Shown here: positions 1 to 9,413 of the stretch, in pieces
How the letters are laid out: each line of letters begins with the position of its first letter
Numbering within the stretch: position 1 is the stretch's first letter
Source of the DNA: Paracidovorax wautersii
Lineage (GTDB): Bacteria > Pseudomonadota > Gammaproteobacteria > Burkholderiales > Burkholderiaceae_C
DNA length: 62,178 bases
Reading direction: 5' to 3'
Assembly (NCBI RefSeq): GCF_900113035.1
Contig: NZ_FONX01000014.1
Coordinates: 105,060-167,237 of the forward strand
The notes under the pieces: model-generated
Told to the model about the DNA's origin: nothing
Databases searched by the model: none
What the model saw: only the letters and a program-made list of their open reading frames with translations
Program-made: the position numbers and the translations under genes

Positions 1-57
1 TTGCATCCCATCCCGCCGACGTAGCTGCGCGACCCCTGGGAGATCGTAAACACGTTC
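1..57. mobile_element. Right end of a MITE (copy 1, truncated by window edge)
   Basis: These 57 bases match 21442-21498, the right end of the complete element, at 56 of 57 positions (G instead of T at base 21). The last 18 bases (40-57) are the same terminal inverted repeat. The next three bases, TTA at 58-60, fit a TNA target duplication. The single difference at base 21 makes this arm perfectly complementary to the left arm of the second internal hairpin seen in copy 2, so copy 1 may be the more intact form. The rest of the element lies outside the window. Confidence 0.85.
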
Positions 58-371
58 TTAAAGCGAATGCGGGCCTCGAAATAGCCGAAGCGCGGCTGGT
101 AGCGGCCGCTGGTGGTGAGGAAGCCGGTGTAATGCACACCGTTGGCGGTATAGGTGCTGATGCGCAGATTGCCGCCGCCCACGGCGATCGCGGCCGGCGT
201 CAGCCTGGCGCTGTCGCGCAGCTTGTCGTAGGCCAGCCATTTGCGGGCATCGAGCGCCGGCGCCTTGAAATCGTCCTGCCAGACCAGTTGGTAGCCGGCC
301 GGCGGCGCTGCGACGGCAGCCATGGTGGAGAACAGCGCACCCGCTGCGAACAGACCTGCACGGAGCATCAT
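58..371 (-). pseudogene. Secreted GH16-family glycoside hydrolase, disrupted by the MITE
   Basis: Reading from the ATG at 371 (a second ATG follows directly), the product begins with a signal peptide ending near AVAA-PP. It continues with YQLVWQDDF, the usual first beta strand of GH16 beta-glucanases, and later has GRYQPRFGYFEARIRF, the typical strand just before the catalytic region. A strong Shine-Dalgarno (AAGGAGG) lies 6 bases upstream of the start. About 104 residues are host-coded; then the frame runs into the MITE, before the ExDxxE catalytic motif. Expected activity is extracellular hydrolysis of beta-1,3 or mixed-linkage glucans, but this copy is broken unless an intact 3' half is somehow rejoined. 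The remainder is outside the window. Other concanavalin-like folds are possible but less likely. Confidence 0.7.
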
Positions 372-599
372 CCGCCCCTCCTTCCTGTATTCAGTCAGCC
401 ACGCACATCCTGCTGCGCCGGACGCTTGGAACGGGCGCAGAGGCCGGAGTTTCGCCCCCTCGAAGGAGGGAGGACTCAAGGTGCGACCAGAGGAGATACG
501 GGGGATGAAGGAGATGGGAAGGTCGATGGCCTGCAGGCTTCGCAGCAGGCATCCGATGGGCCCGGCTCCAGCGCCCGCTCGCATGGAGCCCGAAAGAAA

Positions 600-676
<77 letters not shown>

Positions 677-733
677 ATGCGCCAGCACCGCAGTCGGCCA
701 GACACGCACGGATTGTATGTGTTTACTCCGCGC

Positions 734-1738
734 TTATTTACGGTGGCTGAGCGCGTTCGTCACCAGGCGCGACGTGATGTCCACGATCTGGATCATCTTG
801 TCGTAGGCCATGCGGGTCGGGCCGATCACGCCCAGCGTGCCGACGATCTGGCCGTCCACCTCGTAGGGGGCGCTGACGACGGACAGCTCCTCGAACGGAA
901 CGACATGGCTTTCGCCGCCGATGAAGATGCGCACGCCCTCGGCCTTGCTGGAGATGTCCAGCAGCCGCAGGATCTGCGTCTTCTGTTCGAAGAGATCGAA
1001 GGCCCGGCGCAGGTGGCCCATGTCGCTGGAGAAATCGCTCACGGCCAGCAGGTTGCGCTCGCCGGAGAAGACCACCTCGTCCTGCGATTCGGTCAGCGCC
1101 TCGGTCCCGGCATTGACCGCCGCCTGCATCAGCTCGGCGATCTCGCCGCGCAGCTGATCGACCTCGGTCTTGAGCCGCTCGCGCACCTGCTCCATCGTGA
1201 GCCCGGTGTAGTGGGCGTTGAGGAAGTTGGCGGCCTCCACCAACTGCGACTGCGAATAGTCGGCGTCGGTGAAGATGACGCGGTTCTGCACGTCGCCGTC
1301 GGGCGAGACGATGATGACCAGGAAGCGCCGCTCGGAAAGCCGAAGGAATTCGATGTGACGGAACACCGATGCCCGCCGGGGCGCCATGACCACACCGACG
1401 AACTGCGACAGGCTGGAGAGCAGGTTGGCCGCGTTGGCGATGACCTTCTGCGGCTGCTCGGGCACCAGTTCGGGCGCCATCAGCTGACCGCGCTGCACAG
1501 TGAGCATGGTGTCCACGAAGAGGCGGTAGCCCTTGGCGGTCGGGATGCGGCCGGCCGAGGTGTGCGGGCTGGCGATCAGCCCCAGCTCTTCCAGGTCGGC
1601 CATGACGTTGCGGATCGTCGCCGGAGACAGTTCCAGCCCCGAAGCCCGCGACAAGGTGCGCGAGCCCACGGGTTGGCCGTCGGCGATGTACCGCTCCACC
1701 AGCGCTTTCAGCAACAACTTGGCACGATCATCGAGCAT
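734..1738 (-). CDS. hrcA: HrcA, heat-inducible transcription repressor
   Basis: A 334-residue protein of normal HrcA length. The N-terminal winged-helix domain is clear ([20 protein letters not shown], then [19 protein letters not shown] and [16 protein letters not shown], residues about 8-75), followed by a GAF-like dimerisation region. HrcA binds CIRCE operators of groE/dnaK-type operons and depends on GroEL for folding. No CIRCE-like inverted repeat is visible in the 28-base gap to the divergent nadK, so autoregulation through CIRCE is not supported here. The start ATG at 1738 is the only sensible one. The gene order hrcA/nadK/recN is common in betaproteobacteria. Confidence 0.96.
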   Translation of the reverse strand: MLDDRAKLLLKALVERYIADGQPVGSRTLSRASGLELSPATIRNVMADLEELGLIASPHTSAGRIPTAKGYRLFVDTMLTVQRGQLMAPELVPEQPQKVIANAANLLSSLSQFVGVVMAPRRASVFRHIEFLRLSERRFLVIIVSPDGDVQNRVIFTDADYSQSQLVEAANFLNAHYTGLTMEQVRERLKTEVDQLRGEIAELMQAAVNAGTEALTESQDEVVFSGERNLLAVSDFSSDMGHLRRAFDLFEQKTQILRLLDISSKAEGVRIFIGGESHVVPFEELSVVSAPYEVDGQIVGTLGVIGPTRMAYDKMIQIVDITSRLVTNALSHRK

Positions 1739-1766
1739 TGACTCATTTTAATGATGTAATTTCTGC

Positions 1767-2663
1767 ATGAAGTCTTCTTTCCGGCGCGTGGCGCTCATCG
1801 GCAAGTACCAGAGCCCCAGTGCAGCGGCGGCATCCAACGACTCCCTGCAGGTGTTGGAGCGCATCGCCCGGTTCCTGTGGGACCGGGACTGCGAAGTGCT
1901 GCTGGAGGCGGAGACCGCCGCGAACACGGGGCTCGAGGGCTATACGGTGCTGGATGTGGACGGGATCGGCCGCCAGTGCGACCTGGGCCTGGTGGTGGGC
2001 GGCGACGGCACCATGCTGGGCGTGGGCCGCAGGCTGGCCAGCTACGGCACGCCGCTGATCGGCATCAACCAGGGCCGGCTGGGCTTCATCACCGATATTC
2101 CGCTCGAAGGCTTCGAGGCGACGCTCACCCCGATGCTGGAGGGCGATTACGAAGAAGACACGCGCCCGCTGATGCATGCCCGCGTGATGCGCGGTGGCGA
2201 ATGCGTGTTCGAGGCCCTGGCTCTGAACGACGTGGTGGTCAACCGCGGCTCGACCTCGGGCATGGTGGAGCTGCGCGTGGAGGTGGACGGGCACTTTGTT
2301 GCCAACCAGCGCGCGGACGGGCTCATCATCGCCTCGCCCACCGGCTCCACGGCGTATTCGCTGTCGGCCGGCGGGCCGATGCTGCACCCCTCCATTCCGG
2401 GCTGGGTGCTGGTGCCCATCGCGCCGCATACGCTGTCCAACCGGCCGATCGTTCTGTCCGATACGACCGAGGTGGCGGTGGAAGTCGTGGGCGGCCGCGA
2501 TATCAGCGCCAACTTCGACATGCAGTCGCTCGCCTCGCTGCTGCACGGCGACCGCATCCTGGTGCGCCGGTCGCAGCACCGCGTGCGCTTCCTGCATCCC
2601 CGCGGATGGAATTACTTTGCGACCCTGCGTAAGAAGCTGCGCTGGAACGAAGGGGGCTCCTGA
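1767..2663 (+). CDS. nadK: NAD kinase
   Basis: ATP-dependent phosphorylation of NAD to NADP in the cytoplasm. The 298-residue product has the GGDGT phosphate-binding motif (residues 78-82), the ND pair in [11 protein letters not shown] (154-155; family consensus NE/ND), and the conserved [15 protein letters not shown] region that binds NAD. It is divergent from hrcA with only 28 bases between start codons, and its stop is 2 bases before the recN start, so nadK-recN-rapZ look like one transcript. No unusual residues seen. Confidence 0.97.
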   Translation: MKSSFRRVALIGKYQSPSAAAASNDSLQVLERIARFLWDRDCEVLLEAETAANTGLEGYTVLDVDGIGRQCDLGLVVGGDGTMLGVGRRLASYGTPLIGINQGRLGFITDIPLEGFEATLTPMLEGDYEEDTRPLMHARVMRGGECVFEALALNDVVVNRGSTSGMVELRVEVDGHFVANQRADGLIIASPTGSTAYSLSAGGPMLHPSIPGWVLVPIAPHTLSNRPIVLSDTTEVAVEVVGGRDISANFDMQSLASLLHGDRILVRRSQHRVRFLHPRGWNYFATLRKKLRWNEGGS

Positions 2664-2665
2664 GC

Positions 2666-4336
2666 ATGGCACTCAAGCGGATCGCGCTGCGCGATTTCGT
2701 CATCGTCGAAAGCCTGGAACTGGACCTGCAGACCGGCTTCACGGTGCTGACCGGCGAGACCGGCGCCGGCAAGTCCATCCTGATCGATGCGCTGCAGCTG
2801 CTGCTGGGCGGCCGTGCCGACACCGGCGTGATCCGCGAAGGCGCGGAGCGCACCGACATGGCCGCCGAATTCGATGCCCCGGCCACGCTGGAGCCCTGGC
2901 TCGACGAGGCCGGCATTCCGGGCGACGACAGCCTGCTGCTGCGCCGCACCATCGACCTGCAGGGCCGCAGCCGGGCCTGGATCAACGGCGTGCCCGTCAC
3001 CGCCACGCAGATGCGGGCCGCGGGCGGGCATCTGCTGGACATCCACGGCCAGCACGCCTGGCAGAGCCTGACCCGGCAGGACGCCGTGCGCGGCCTGCTC
3101 GATGCCTACGCGGGCGCCCAGCCTGGGCCGCTCGCTGCGCTCTGGGCCACCTGGCGGGATGCGCGCAAGGCCCTCGCCCAGGCCCGCAGCGCGCAGGACA
3201 CGCTGCAGCAGGAGCGCGAGCGCCTGCAGTGGCAGATCGGCGAAGTGGGCAAGCTGGCCCCGGGCCACGACGAATGGGATGAGCTGAACGCGCAGCACAC
3301 GCGCCTGTCGAACGCGCAGGCCCTGCTGGACAGCGCACAGGGCGCCCTGTCGGCGCTGGAAGAAGAGGATAGCGGCGCGCTCTCGCGGCTGTCACAGGCC
3401 CAGCATCTGCTGCAGGACTATGAGCAGATGGACGAGGCGTTCCGGTCGATGAACGAGGTGCTCACCTCGTGCCTGGCGCAGGCCAGCGACGTGGCGCATT
3501 CGCTGCAGAGCTACCTGCGCCATACCGAACTGGACCCCGATCGCCTGCAGGAACTCGATGCGCGCCTGTCGCAATGGATGTCGCTCGCGCGGCGCTACAA
3601 GCGCACGCCGGCCGAGCTGCCCGCCCTGCTGCAGGGCTGGACGGACGATCTGAAGCGGCTCGACGACGCCGCCGACCTGGCCGCGCTGGAAGCGGCCGAG
3701 CAGGCCGCCGCCGGCGCCTATGCCAAGGCGGCCCGCACGCTGTCGCAGCGCCGCGCCAAGGCCGCGCCCAAGCTGGCGCAGGCCATCACCCAAGCCATGC
3801 AGGGCCTGGGCATGACGGGCGGCCGCTTCGAGGTGGCGGTGGAGCCCGCGCCCGAACCCGGCCCGCACGGCACCGACGCCATCAGCTTCCTGGTCAGCAG
3901 CCACCCGGGCATGACGCCCAAGCCCATCGGCAAGGTGGCCTCGGGCGGCGAGCTTTCGCGCATCTCGCTGGCCATTTCAGTCACCACCAGCGAACTGGGC
4001 GAGGCGCCGACGCTGATCTTCGACGAGGTGGATTCCGGCGTGGGCGGCGCCGTGGCCGAGACGGTGGGCCGGCTGATGCAGCAGCTCGGCCGCGACCGGC
4101 AGGTGCTGGCCGTGACCCATCTGCCGCAGGTGGCCGCCTGCGCCGATCATCATCTGGTGGTGGCCAAGCACAAGCGCGCGGGCAACACCACCAGCTCCGT
4201 CCAGCCGGCAGCCGAAGACGCCCGCGTGAAGGAGTTGGCGCGTATGCTGGGCGGCGAGCGCCTGTCGGCCACCACGCTGGCGCACGCGCGTGAAATGCTG
4301 GACGGCGCGCAGCAGCCCCCCGCAGCAAGGCATTGA
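2666..4336 (+). CDS. recN: DNA repair protein RecN
   Basis: SMC-like ATPase acting early in double-strand break repair. The 556-residue protein has a Walker A GETGAGKS at residues 30-37. A central coiled-coil region rich in Gln, Ala and Glu occupies roughly residues 160-370. Next comes the ABC signature ([13 protein letters not shown]), Walker B ([13 protein letters not shown]) and the H-loop VTHLPQVAA. Length is normal for RecN. It starts 2 bases after nadK. The ORF of rapZ could be extended back into recN in another frame, but the better rapZ start lies 10 bases after the recN stop. Confidence 0.96.
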   Translation: MALKRIALRDFVIVESLELDLQTGFTVLTGETGAGKSILIDALQLLLGGRADTGVIREGAERTDMAAEFDAPATLEPWLDEAGIPGDDSLLLRRTIDLQGRSRAWINGVPVTATQMRAAGGHLLDIHGQHAWQSLTRQDAVRGLLDAYAGAQPGPLAALWATWRDARKALAQARSAQDTLQQERERLQWQIGEVGKLAPGHDEWDELNAQHTRLSNAQALLDSAQGALSALEEEDSGALSRLSQAQHLLQDYEQMDEAFRSMNEVLTSCLAQASDVAHSLQSYLRHTELDPDRLQELDARLSQWMSLARRYKRTPAELPALLQGWTDDLKRLDDAADLAALEAAEQAAAGAYAKAARTLSQRRAKAAPKLAQAITQAMQGLGMTGGRFEVAVEPAPEPGPHGTDAISFLVSSHPGMTPKPIGKVASGGELSRISLAISVTTSELGEAPTLIFDEVDSGVGGAVAETVGRLMQQLGRDRQVLAVTHLPQVAACADHHLVVAKHKRAGNTTSSVQPAAEDARVKELARMLGGERLSATTLAHAREMLDGAQQPPAARH

Positions 4337-4346
4337 CGGACGCACC

Positions 4347-5210
4347 ATGGCACTCGACATCGTTTTCATCACCGGCATGTCCGGCTCCGGCAAGTCCGTC
4401 GCGCTGCATGCGCTGGAAGACGCAGGCTACTACTGCGTGGACAACCTGCCCCCCGAACTGCTGGCCGCCTTCGTCGCGCTGGAGCATGCGCACCACGGCC
4501 ACCGCCTGGCCATCGCCATGGACGTGCGCAGCATGACCGCCCTGCCCCAGGTGCCCGAGCAGCTCGATCGCCTGCGCGTGCAAGGCACGCGGGTGCAGGC
4601 GCTGTTCCTCGACTCCACGACCGACACCCTGGTGCGGCGCTTTTCCGAAACGCGCCGCCGCCACCCGCTGTCGAAGGACGACCTGCACGAAGGCCAGCGC
4701 GGGCTGGTGCAGACCATCGAGCTGGAGCGCGAGCTGCTGGCCGAGCTGCGCGAGCACTCGCACGTCATCGACACCAGCGCCATACGCGCCTCGCAGCTGC
4801 AAAGCTACGTCAAGAGCCTGATGAGCACGCCGCCGGGGCAGCTGACCCTGGTGTTCCAGTCGTTCGCCTTCAAGCGCGGCGTGCCGGTGGATGCCGACTA
4901 CGTCTTCGACGTGCGCATGCTGCCCAACCCGCACTACGAGCCCCCGCTGCGCGATCTGACGGGCAAGGACCAGCCCGTGATCGACTATCTGCAGCAGCAG
5001 CCCGAGGTGGAGGCCATGCGCACGCACATCGGCGGCTTCCTGCAGCACTGGCTGCCGGCGCTGGCGCAGAACCACCGCAGCTACGTGACGGTGGCCGTGG
5101 GCTGTACGGGCGGGCAGCACCGCTCGGTCTATCTGGTGGAGACGCTGGCCCGGCAGTTCAGCCAGGACTGGACGACGCTGCGCCGGCATCGCGAGCTGGA
5201 CGGGCGCTGA
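4347..5210 (+). CDS. rapZ: RapZ/YvcJ-type nucleotide-binding RNase adapter
   Basis: A 287-residue P-loop protein with Walker A GMSGSGKS (residues 10-17) and the conserved C-terminal [14 protein letters not shown] segment. In E. coli RapZ senses glucosamine-6-phosphate and presents the GlmZ sRNA to RNase E. In other lineages YvcJ/RapZ proteins have broader roles, so the target here is unknown. I chose the ATG at 4347 because [10 protein letters not shown] is the family start; the upstream in-frame ATG at 4290 lies inside recN. It is the last gene of the nadK-recN-rapZ unit and is followed by a convergent mutY. Confidence 0.93.
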   Translation: MALDIVFITGMSGSGKSVALHALEDAGYYCVDNLPPELLAAFVALEHAHHGHRLAIAMDVRSMTALPQVPEQLDRLRVQGTRVQALFLDSTTDTLVRRFSETRRRHPLSKDDLHEGQRGLVQTIELERELLAELREHSHVIDTSAIRASQLQSYVKSLMSTPPGQLTLVFQSFAFKRGVPVDADYVFDVRMLPNPHYEPPLRDLTGKDQPVIDYLQQQPEVEAMRTHIGGFLQHWLPALAQNHRSYVTVAVGCTGGQHRSVYLVETLARQFSQDWTTLRRHRELDGR

Positions 5211-5225
5211 GCGCCAGCCTACACA

Positions 5226-5276
5226 AAAGCTATCAAAACCATAGCTGATAGCGCATAGAGAGCAAGGGCTCCAGGC
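5226..5276 (+). repeat. Dispersed ~50-bp intergenic repeat, copy a
   Basis: Core GCTATCAAAACCATAGCTG followed by TAGCGC, an AT-rich spacer and GGGCTCCAGG. GCTAT/ATAGC forms a small inverted repeat. Five more related copies occur in this window (15320, 18726, 29115, 55449, 60049). It fills the gap between convergent rapZ and mutY. The rest of this 165-base gap shows no recognisable signal. Confidence 0.7.
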
Positions 5277-5375
5277 ATATTTCGCCATGAATCGGATGGC
5301 GGATGGCGCAGACCTGCCCCCGCGCTCCAGACCTGACATCCGCCCCACTGACCGCGCGCCAGGGCGACACGGCCA

Positions 5376-6452
5376 TCAAGCCAGCGGCAAGGCCTCCAGC
5401 ATCTTGCGGATGGGCGCAGGCAGGCCCAGCGCCTGCCACTGCGCGCGGTCGAACCAGCCGCTGCCCGAGCCCTCACCCTCGCCCGCCATCCGGCCGCTCA
5501 CCTCCTCCTGCGCCACCAGCACCGGGTGCAGATGCAGGTCGCGGTGCGTGAGCACATGCAGCGATGCGGGCAGGTCGTGCAGGGCGCCGTCATCGCCGTC
5601 ACCTGCGCCCACGGCGCCGGAGAGCGCCGCACGGTCCTCGAATGCCGGCGGGCAGTAGAGCCCCGCCCAGATGCCCGCCTGCGGGCGCCGCTCCAGCCAG
5701 AGCCGGCCGCCCGCATCGCGCAGCAGCAGCAGCCACCAGGCCTGGGAGCTGCGGTTCAGCTTGCGGGTACGCACCGGGTAGTCCTCGGGGTTGCCTTCGG
5801 CGCGCGCCACGCAGGCCGCGTTCAATGGGCAGACGATGCAGGCCGGCTTGCGCGGCGAGCAGATGCTGGCGCCCAGGTCCATCAGGCCCTGCGTGTAGCG
5901 CGGCATGCTGGTGGCCAGGTCCTGCGTGGGCAGCAGCGCCTCGGCCTGCGCCCAGAGCTGGCGCTCGTTCTTCGCCACGGCCAGGTCGGCATCGAAGCCC
6001 AGCACGCGCGTGAGCACGCGCCGCACGTTGGCATCCAGGATGGGCGCCCGCACGCCGAAGCAGAACGATGCGATCGCGCCCGCCGTGGAGCGACCGATGC
6101 CCGGCAGCGCGGAGAGCTCTTCCACCGTGCGCGGAAAGGCGCCGCCGTGCCGCTCCATCACCTGCCTGGCGCAGGCGTGCAGGTTGCGCGCCCGGCTGTA
6201 GTAGCCCAGGCCCGCCCAGAGCGCGAGCACGTCGTCCTGCGGGGCCTCGGCCAGCGCCCGCACATCGGGAAAGCGCGCCAGGAAGCGTGCGTAGTAATCG
6301 AGCACGGTGGCGACCTGGGTCTGCTGCAGCATCACCTCGGACAGCCAGACGCGGTAGGGATCTCTCGTGTTCTGCCAGGGCAGATGGTTGCGGCCATGGC
6401 TGGCCTGCCACCGGACGACCAGGGTGGCGATGTCTTCGTTCTGAACGCTCAT
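5376..6452 (-). CDS. mutY: A/G-specific adenine glycosylase MutY
   Basis: Removes adenine mispaired with 8-oxoguanine. The 358-residue protein has the catalytic Glu in LSEVMLQQTQV (E39), the helix-hairpin-helix LPGIGRSTAGAI (117-127) and catalytic Asp140. The [4Fe-4S] ligands are C198, C205, C208 and C214 (spacing 6-2-5). A C-terminal NUDIX-like 8-oxoG recognition domain follows, with an Asp/Gly-rich insert (near GAGDGDDG). Its start overlaps the stop of the upstream GTPase by 4 bases (ATGA at 6449-6452), so the two are translationally coupled. mutM, the other GO-system gene, lies just upstream on the same strand. Confidence 0.96.
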   Translation of the reverse strand: MSVQNEDIATLVVRWQASHGRNHLPWQNTRDPYRVWLSEVMLQQTQVATVLDYYARFLARFPDVRALAEAPQDDVLALWAGLGYYSRARNLHACARQVMERHGGAFPRTVEELSALPGIGRSTAGAIASFCFGVRAPILDANVRRVLTRVLGFDADLAVAKNERQLWAQAEALLPTQDLATSMPRYTQGLMDLGASICSPRKPACIVCPLNAACVARAEGNPEDYPVRTRKLNRSSQAWWLLLLRDAGGRLWLERRPQAGIWAGLYCPPAFEDRAALSGAVGAGDGDDGALHDLPASLHVLTHRDLHLHPVLVAQEEVSGRMAGEGEGSGSGWFDRAQWQALGLPAPIRKMLEALPLA

Positions 6453-8449
6453 GCGGGAAGGGTTTCTGTGGGAGTGGCGCTGGCACCCGCCTCGGGCCGG
6501 GGCAGGTCCAGCAGCTGCTGCGTCAGGCTCTGCAGCCGGGCATGCATCTCGGTGAGCCGCTGTTCGGCCAGCTCGATCTCGGCGATGCGCTCGACCAGCC
6601 CGCTGGCGGCATGGCGGATGCGGTCCACCGCCTCGATGCGCCGCGCGAAGCTGCGCTTGCGCTCGCGCAGCTGGGCATCGAGCTGGGCCGTGGCCGACTT
6701 GCTCCACAGCTCCAGCTCGTTGGCTGCAGCCTCGAAAACGGCCCGCAGCCGCGTGCCCAGCGCCCGCACCAGGCGCTGCGTGAATTCCGGCTGCACCAGC
6801 CGCAAGGTGTTGCCCACGCCCAGGTATTGCAGGTGGCGGTCCTCGATCTGCTGGAGCTCCTGCACCAGGGGCGCGAGCGAGGGCGGCGTGGGCGCCTGTA
6901 GCGAGAAGCCGTATTCGGCATTGAGCTGGCGGAAGGTGCCGCCCAGCATGGCGTGGATCTCGCTGGCGGAGCCCTGGGCGCTGCCCAGCAGCTTGCGCAG
7001 GCGGCTGAAGGTGTCGATGTAGATCTTGCGTGCGCCCAGCTTGAGGCCGCGCGCCTGCAGGGCCTCTTCCAGCGCGGACATTTCCGTCTTCAGCGAACGC
7101 GCGCCCAGCTGCTGGAAGATGTCGCGCAGCAGGCGCAGATGCACGGCGCGCACGGCCTGGATGCGGGCGGCGCTGGCGTCGAACTCGCGCTGCTCCTGCT
7201 CGATGCGGCCGCGCATGTTGTCGATCACCTGGGCGTTCTTGCCGCGCAGGCTGCGCAGCTCCAGCATCTGCTCGTCCAGATCGCGCCGGCGGATGTGGAT
7301 GGTGCGCTCGGCTTCGGCGCGCAACTGGGCCACGCCCGTAGCTACCGTCGCCCGCAGGATGGCCTGGCGGCGGCCCATGATGCCCTGGGCCAGCGCCTCT
7401 TCGAGCTGCGGCAGGCCGCTCATCGCGAGCAGGCCATGTTCGTGCCGCATCTTGGCCAGCAGCCCCTTCTGCGCCGACACCGGCAGCACCTGCGCGAGGG
7501 GCATGCCCAGCATCTCGGCGGCGCTGCGGCACTGGCGGTCCAGCTGCGCCTGCACCTGGGCGGGGGTGTTGATCGTGTCCCACAGGGTGTCGATCTTGTT
7601 GAGCACCACCAGCCGCGCGTCGGCGGCCTGGCCGGCAGGCGCCAGATGCTCGCGCCAGATGGCGAGGTCGGACTGGGTCACGCCCGTGTCGGCCCCCAGC
7701 ATGAACAGCACGGCATGAGCCTGCGGAATGAGGTTGATGGTGAGCTCCGGCTCGGCGCCCACGGCGTTGAGCCCGGGCGTGTCCAGGATCACCAGCCCCT
7801 GCTTGAGCAGCGGATGGGGGATGTTGATGAGCGCATGCCGCCAGCGCGGCACCTCGACCAGGCCGGCTTCATCGGGCACGGGGTTGCCGCTGGCGGCAGT
7901 AGCGGCAGCGGCGGCATCGCCCTCCTGCGGCTCATCGCGCCAGAAGCCCAGGGCGCGGGCCTCTTCGACCGGCACGCGGCGCACTTCGGAAACCTTCTCG
8001 AAGGCATGGGCCAGCTGGTCGGCGTTGTCCACATCCAGCTCGATCTGCACCCACTGCTCGGCCCGCAGGCGCCAGTCGGCGAGGCTCTGCGGAGCCTGGC
8101 GGGTTTCGATGGGCAGAAGGCGCAGGCTGGGCGGGGTGGCCGGGTCGTAGGCCAGCTCGGTCGGGCACATGGTGGTGCGGCCCGCGCTGGCCGGCATGAT
8201 GCGCCGCCCGTAGGACGCGAAGAAGATGGCGTTGATGAGCTCGGACTTGCCGCGCGAGAACTCCGCCACGAAGGCCACCATGACCTTGTCGCTGCGCACC
8301 TGCTCTTCCAGCCGGTGCAGGCGCTCCTGCACGGCGGCGTCCATCAGCTCGCACGAGCCCATCCACTCGGCCAGCTGGCGCAGCTGCTGCGCGAACGCGC
8401 GCCTCCAGGCACCGTGCTGGTCGAACTGTTCGTTGAAAGAAGGGCCCAC
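6449..8449 (-). CDS. Dynamin-like GTPase
   Basis: A 666-residue protein with dynamin-superfamily GTPase motifs: P-loop region AEFSRGKSELINAIFF (about residue 62), a switch Thr in SAGRTTMCPTEL, G3 DTPGLNAVG (about 223) and G4 NKID. The first P-loop Gly is replaced by Ala/Glu, as in several bacterial relatives. The C-terminal half is largely helical with coiled-coil tendency and hydrophobic stretches, as expected for a membrane-remodelling stalk. Start is GTG at 8449 with GGGAG upstream. It sits between mutM and mutY and is coupled to mutY by a 4-base overlap. Cellular role unknown; membrane maintenance or fission is inferred from the family. Confidence 0.82.
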   Translation of the reverse strand: MGPSFNEQFDQHGAWRRAFAQQLRQLAEWMGSCELMDAAVQERLHRLEEQVRSDKVMVAFVAEFSRGKSELINAIFFASYGRRIMPASAGRTTMCPTELAYDPATPPSLRLLPIETRQAPQSLADWRLRAEQWVQIELDVDNADQLAHAFEKVSEVRRVPVEEARALGFWRDEPQEGDAAAAATAASGNPVPDEAGLVEVPRWRHALINIPHPLLKQGLVILDTPGLNAVGAEPELTINLIPQAHAVLFMLGADTGVTQSDLAIWREHLAPAGQAADARLVVLNKIDTLWDTINTPAQVQAQLDRQCRSAAEMLGMPLAQVLPVSAQKGLLAKMRHEHGLLAMSGLPQLEEALAQGIMGRRQAILRATVATGVAQLRAEAERTIHIRRRDLDEQMLELRSLRGKNAQVIDNMRGRIEQEQREFDASAARIQAVRAVHLRLLRDIFQQLGARSLKTEMSALEEALQARGLKLGARKIYIDTFSRLRKLLGSAQGSASEIHAMLGGTFRQLNAEYGFSLQAPTPPSLAPLVQELQQIEDRHLQYLGVGNTLRLVQPEFTQRLVRALGTRLRAVFEAAANELELWSKSATAQLDAQLRERKRSFARRIEAVDRIRHAASGLVERIAEIELAEQRLTEMHARLQSLTQQLLDLPRPEAGASATPTETLPA

Positions 8450-8547
8450 GGTGCTCCCAGGATGGCGTGCGTCAACCAGCCCGAGCGGGCCGCAGAGATT
8501 TCAAAATATAGCATCGCGCCATGGCACGGGCCGCCCGTGCGCCGGCC

Positions 8548-9366
8548 TCAGGCACGCTGGCAGCGCGGGCAATAGAAGGTGCTGCGCTGGCCCTGCCGCA
8601 GCAGCTTGATGGGCGTTCCGCATACCCGGCAGGGCTGCAGCTCGCGCCCATAGACGTTGGCTTCCAGCTGGAAGTGGCCGGCATTGCCGTCGGCGCTGGA
8701 GAAGTCGCGCAAGGTGCTGCCGCCCCGCTCCACCGCGCGCGCCAGCACTTCGCGGATCGCCGCATGCAGGCGGCGCGCCCGCACCGGGCCGATGCTGCTG
8801 GCCCGCGCCGTGGGGCGGATGCCGGCAAGGAACAGCACCTCGGACGCATAGATGTTGCCCACGCCGACGACGATCTTGCCGCTGAGCAGCAGCAGCTTGA
8901 CGGGCACCCGGCTGGCTCGCAGCCCCGCATGGAAGGCCTCGAACGTGAAGCCGTCGTCCAGCGGCTCGGGGCCCAGGTTCTGCAGCAGCTTATGCGCTAC
9001 GGGGTCGGCCTCGTGCGCGGCCCAGACCACGGCGCCGAAGCGGCGCGGGTCATGCAGCCGCAGCGTGCCGCGATCGGTGACCATCTCGAAATGGTCATGC
9101 ACGCCCGGCTCGGGCAGGTCGCCCGCGAAGCGCAGGCTGCCCGACATGCCCAGGTGCACCAGCAGCAGGCTGCCGTCGTCCAGATCGACCAGCAGGTACT
9201 TGCCCCGCCGGCGCACCCCCATGACCTGCCGGCCCGCCAGGCTGGCGGGATCGCGGCCCAGCGGCCAGCGCAGGGGTTTGCCCATCGCCACGGAGCGGAT
9301 CTGCGCGCCGGCGATGCGGCCTTCGAAGCTGCGCCGGGTGACCTCGACTTCGGGCAACTCAGGCAT
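8548..9366 (-). CDS. mutM: Formamidopyrimidine-DNA glycosylase (Fpg/MutM)
   Basis: Bifunctional glycosylase/AP lyase for oxidised purines. After Met the product reads PELPEVEV: Pro1 is the nucleophile and Glu2 is catalytic. Lys56 is in RRRGKYLLV. The C-terminal zinc finger has C-x2-C ... C-x2-C (CRVC ... CPRC). Length is 272 residues, normal. An upstream in-frame ATG at 9507 was rejected because Pro must follow the initiator Met. It is divergent from the TPR protein gene with 47 bases between start codons. mutM-GTPase-mutY may form a DNA oxidation repair unit, although 98 bases separate mutM from the GTPase. Confidence 0.97.
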   Translation of the reverse strand: MPELPEVEVTRRSFEGRIAGAQIRSVAMGKPLRWPLGRDPASLAGRQVMGVRRRGKYLLVDLDDGSLLLVHLGMSGSLRFAGDLPEPGVHDHFEMVTDRGTLRLHDPRRFGAVVWAAHEADPVAHKLLQNLGPEPLDDGFTFEAFHAGLRASRVPVKLLLLSGKIVVGVGNIYASEVLFLAGIRPTARASSIGPVRARRLHAAIREVLARAVERGGSTLRDFSSADGNAGHFQLEANVYGRELQPCRVCGTPIKLLRQGQRSTFYCPRCQRA

Positions 9367-9378
9367 CTGGGGACTCGT

Positions 9379-9407
9379 CTGAAAGTGGGAAAGGCATGGA
9401 TTATTAT
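9379..9407 (+). promoter_or_regulatory. Candidate sigma-70 promoter for the TPR-lolB-ispE operon
   Basis: CTGAAA (9379-9384) and TATTAT (9402-9407) are separated by exactly 17 bases. The expected start of transcription, about 7 bases after the -10 box, falls on the A of the ATG at 9414, which would make the first message leaderless. Confidence 0.4.
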
Positions 9408-9413
9408 GAGTCG

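Noticed and set aside
1739-1766. CIRCE operator between hrcA and nadK
   Set aside because: No TTAGCACTC-N9-GAGTGCTAA-like inverted repeat is present in the 28-base gap.
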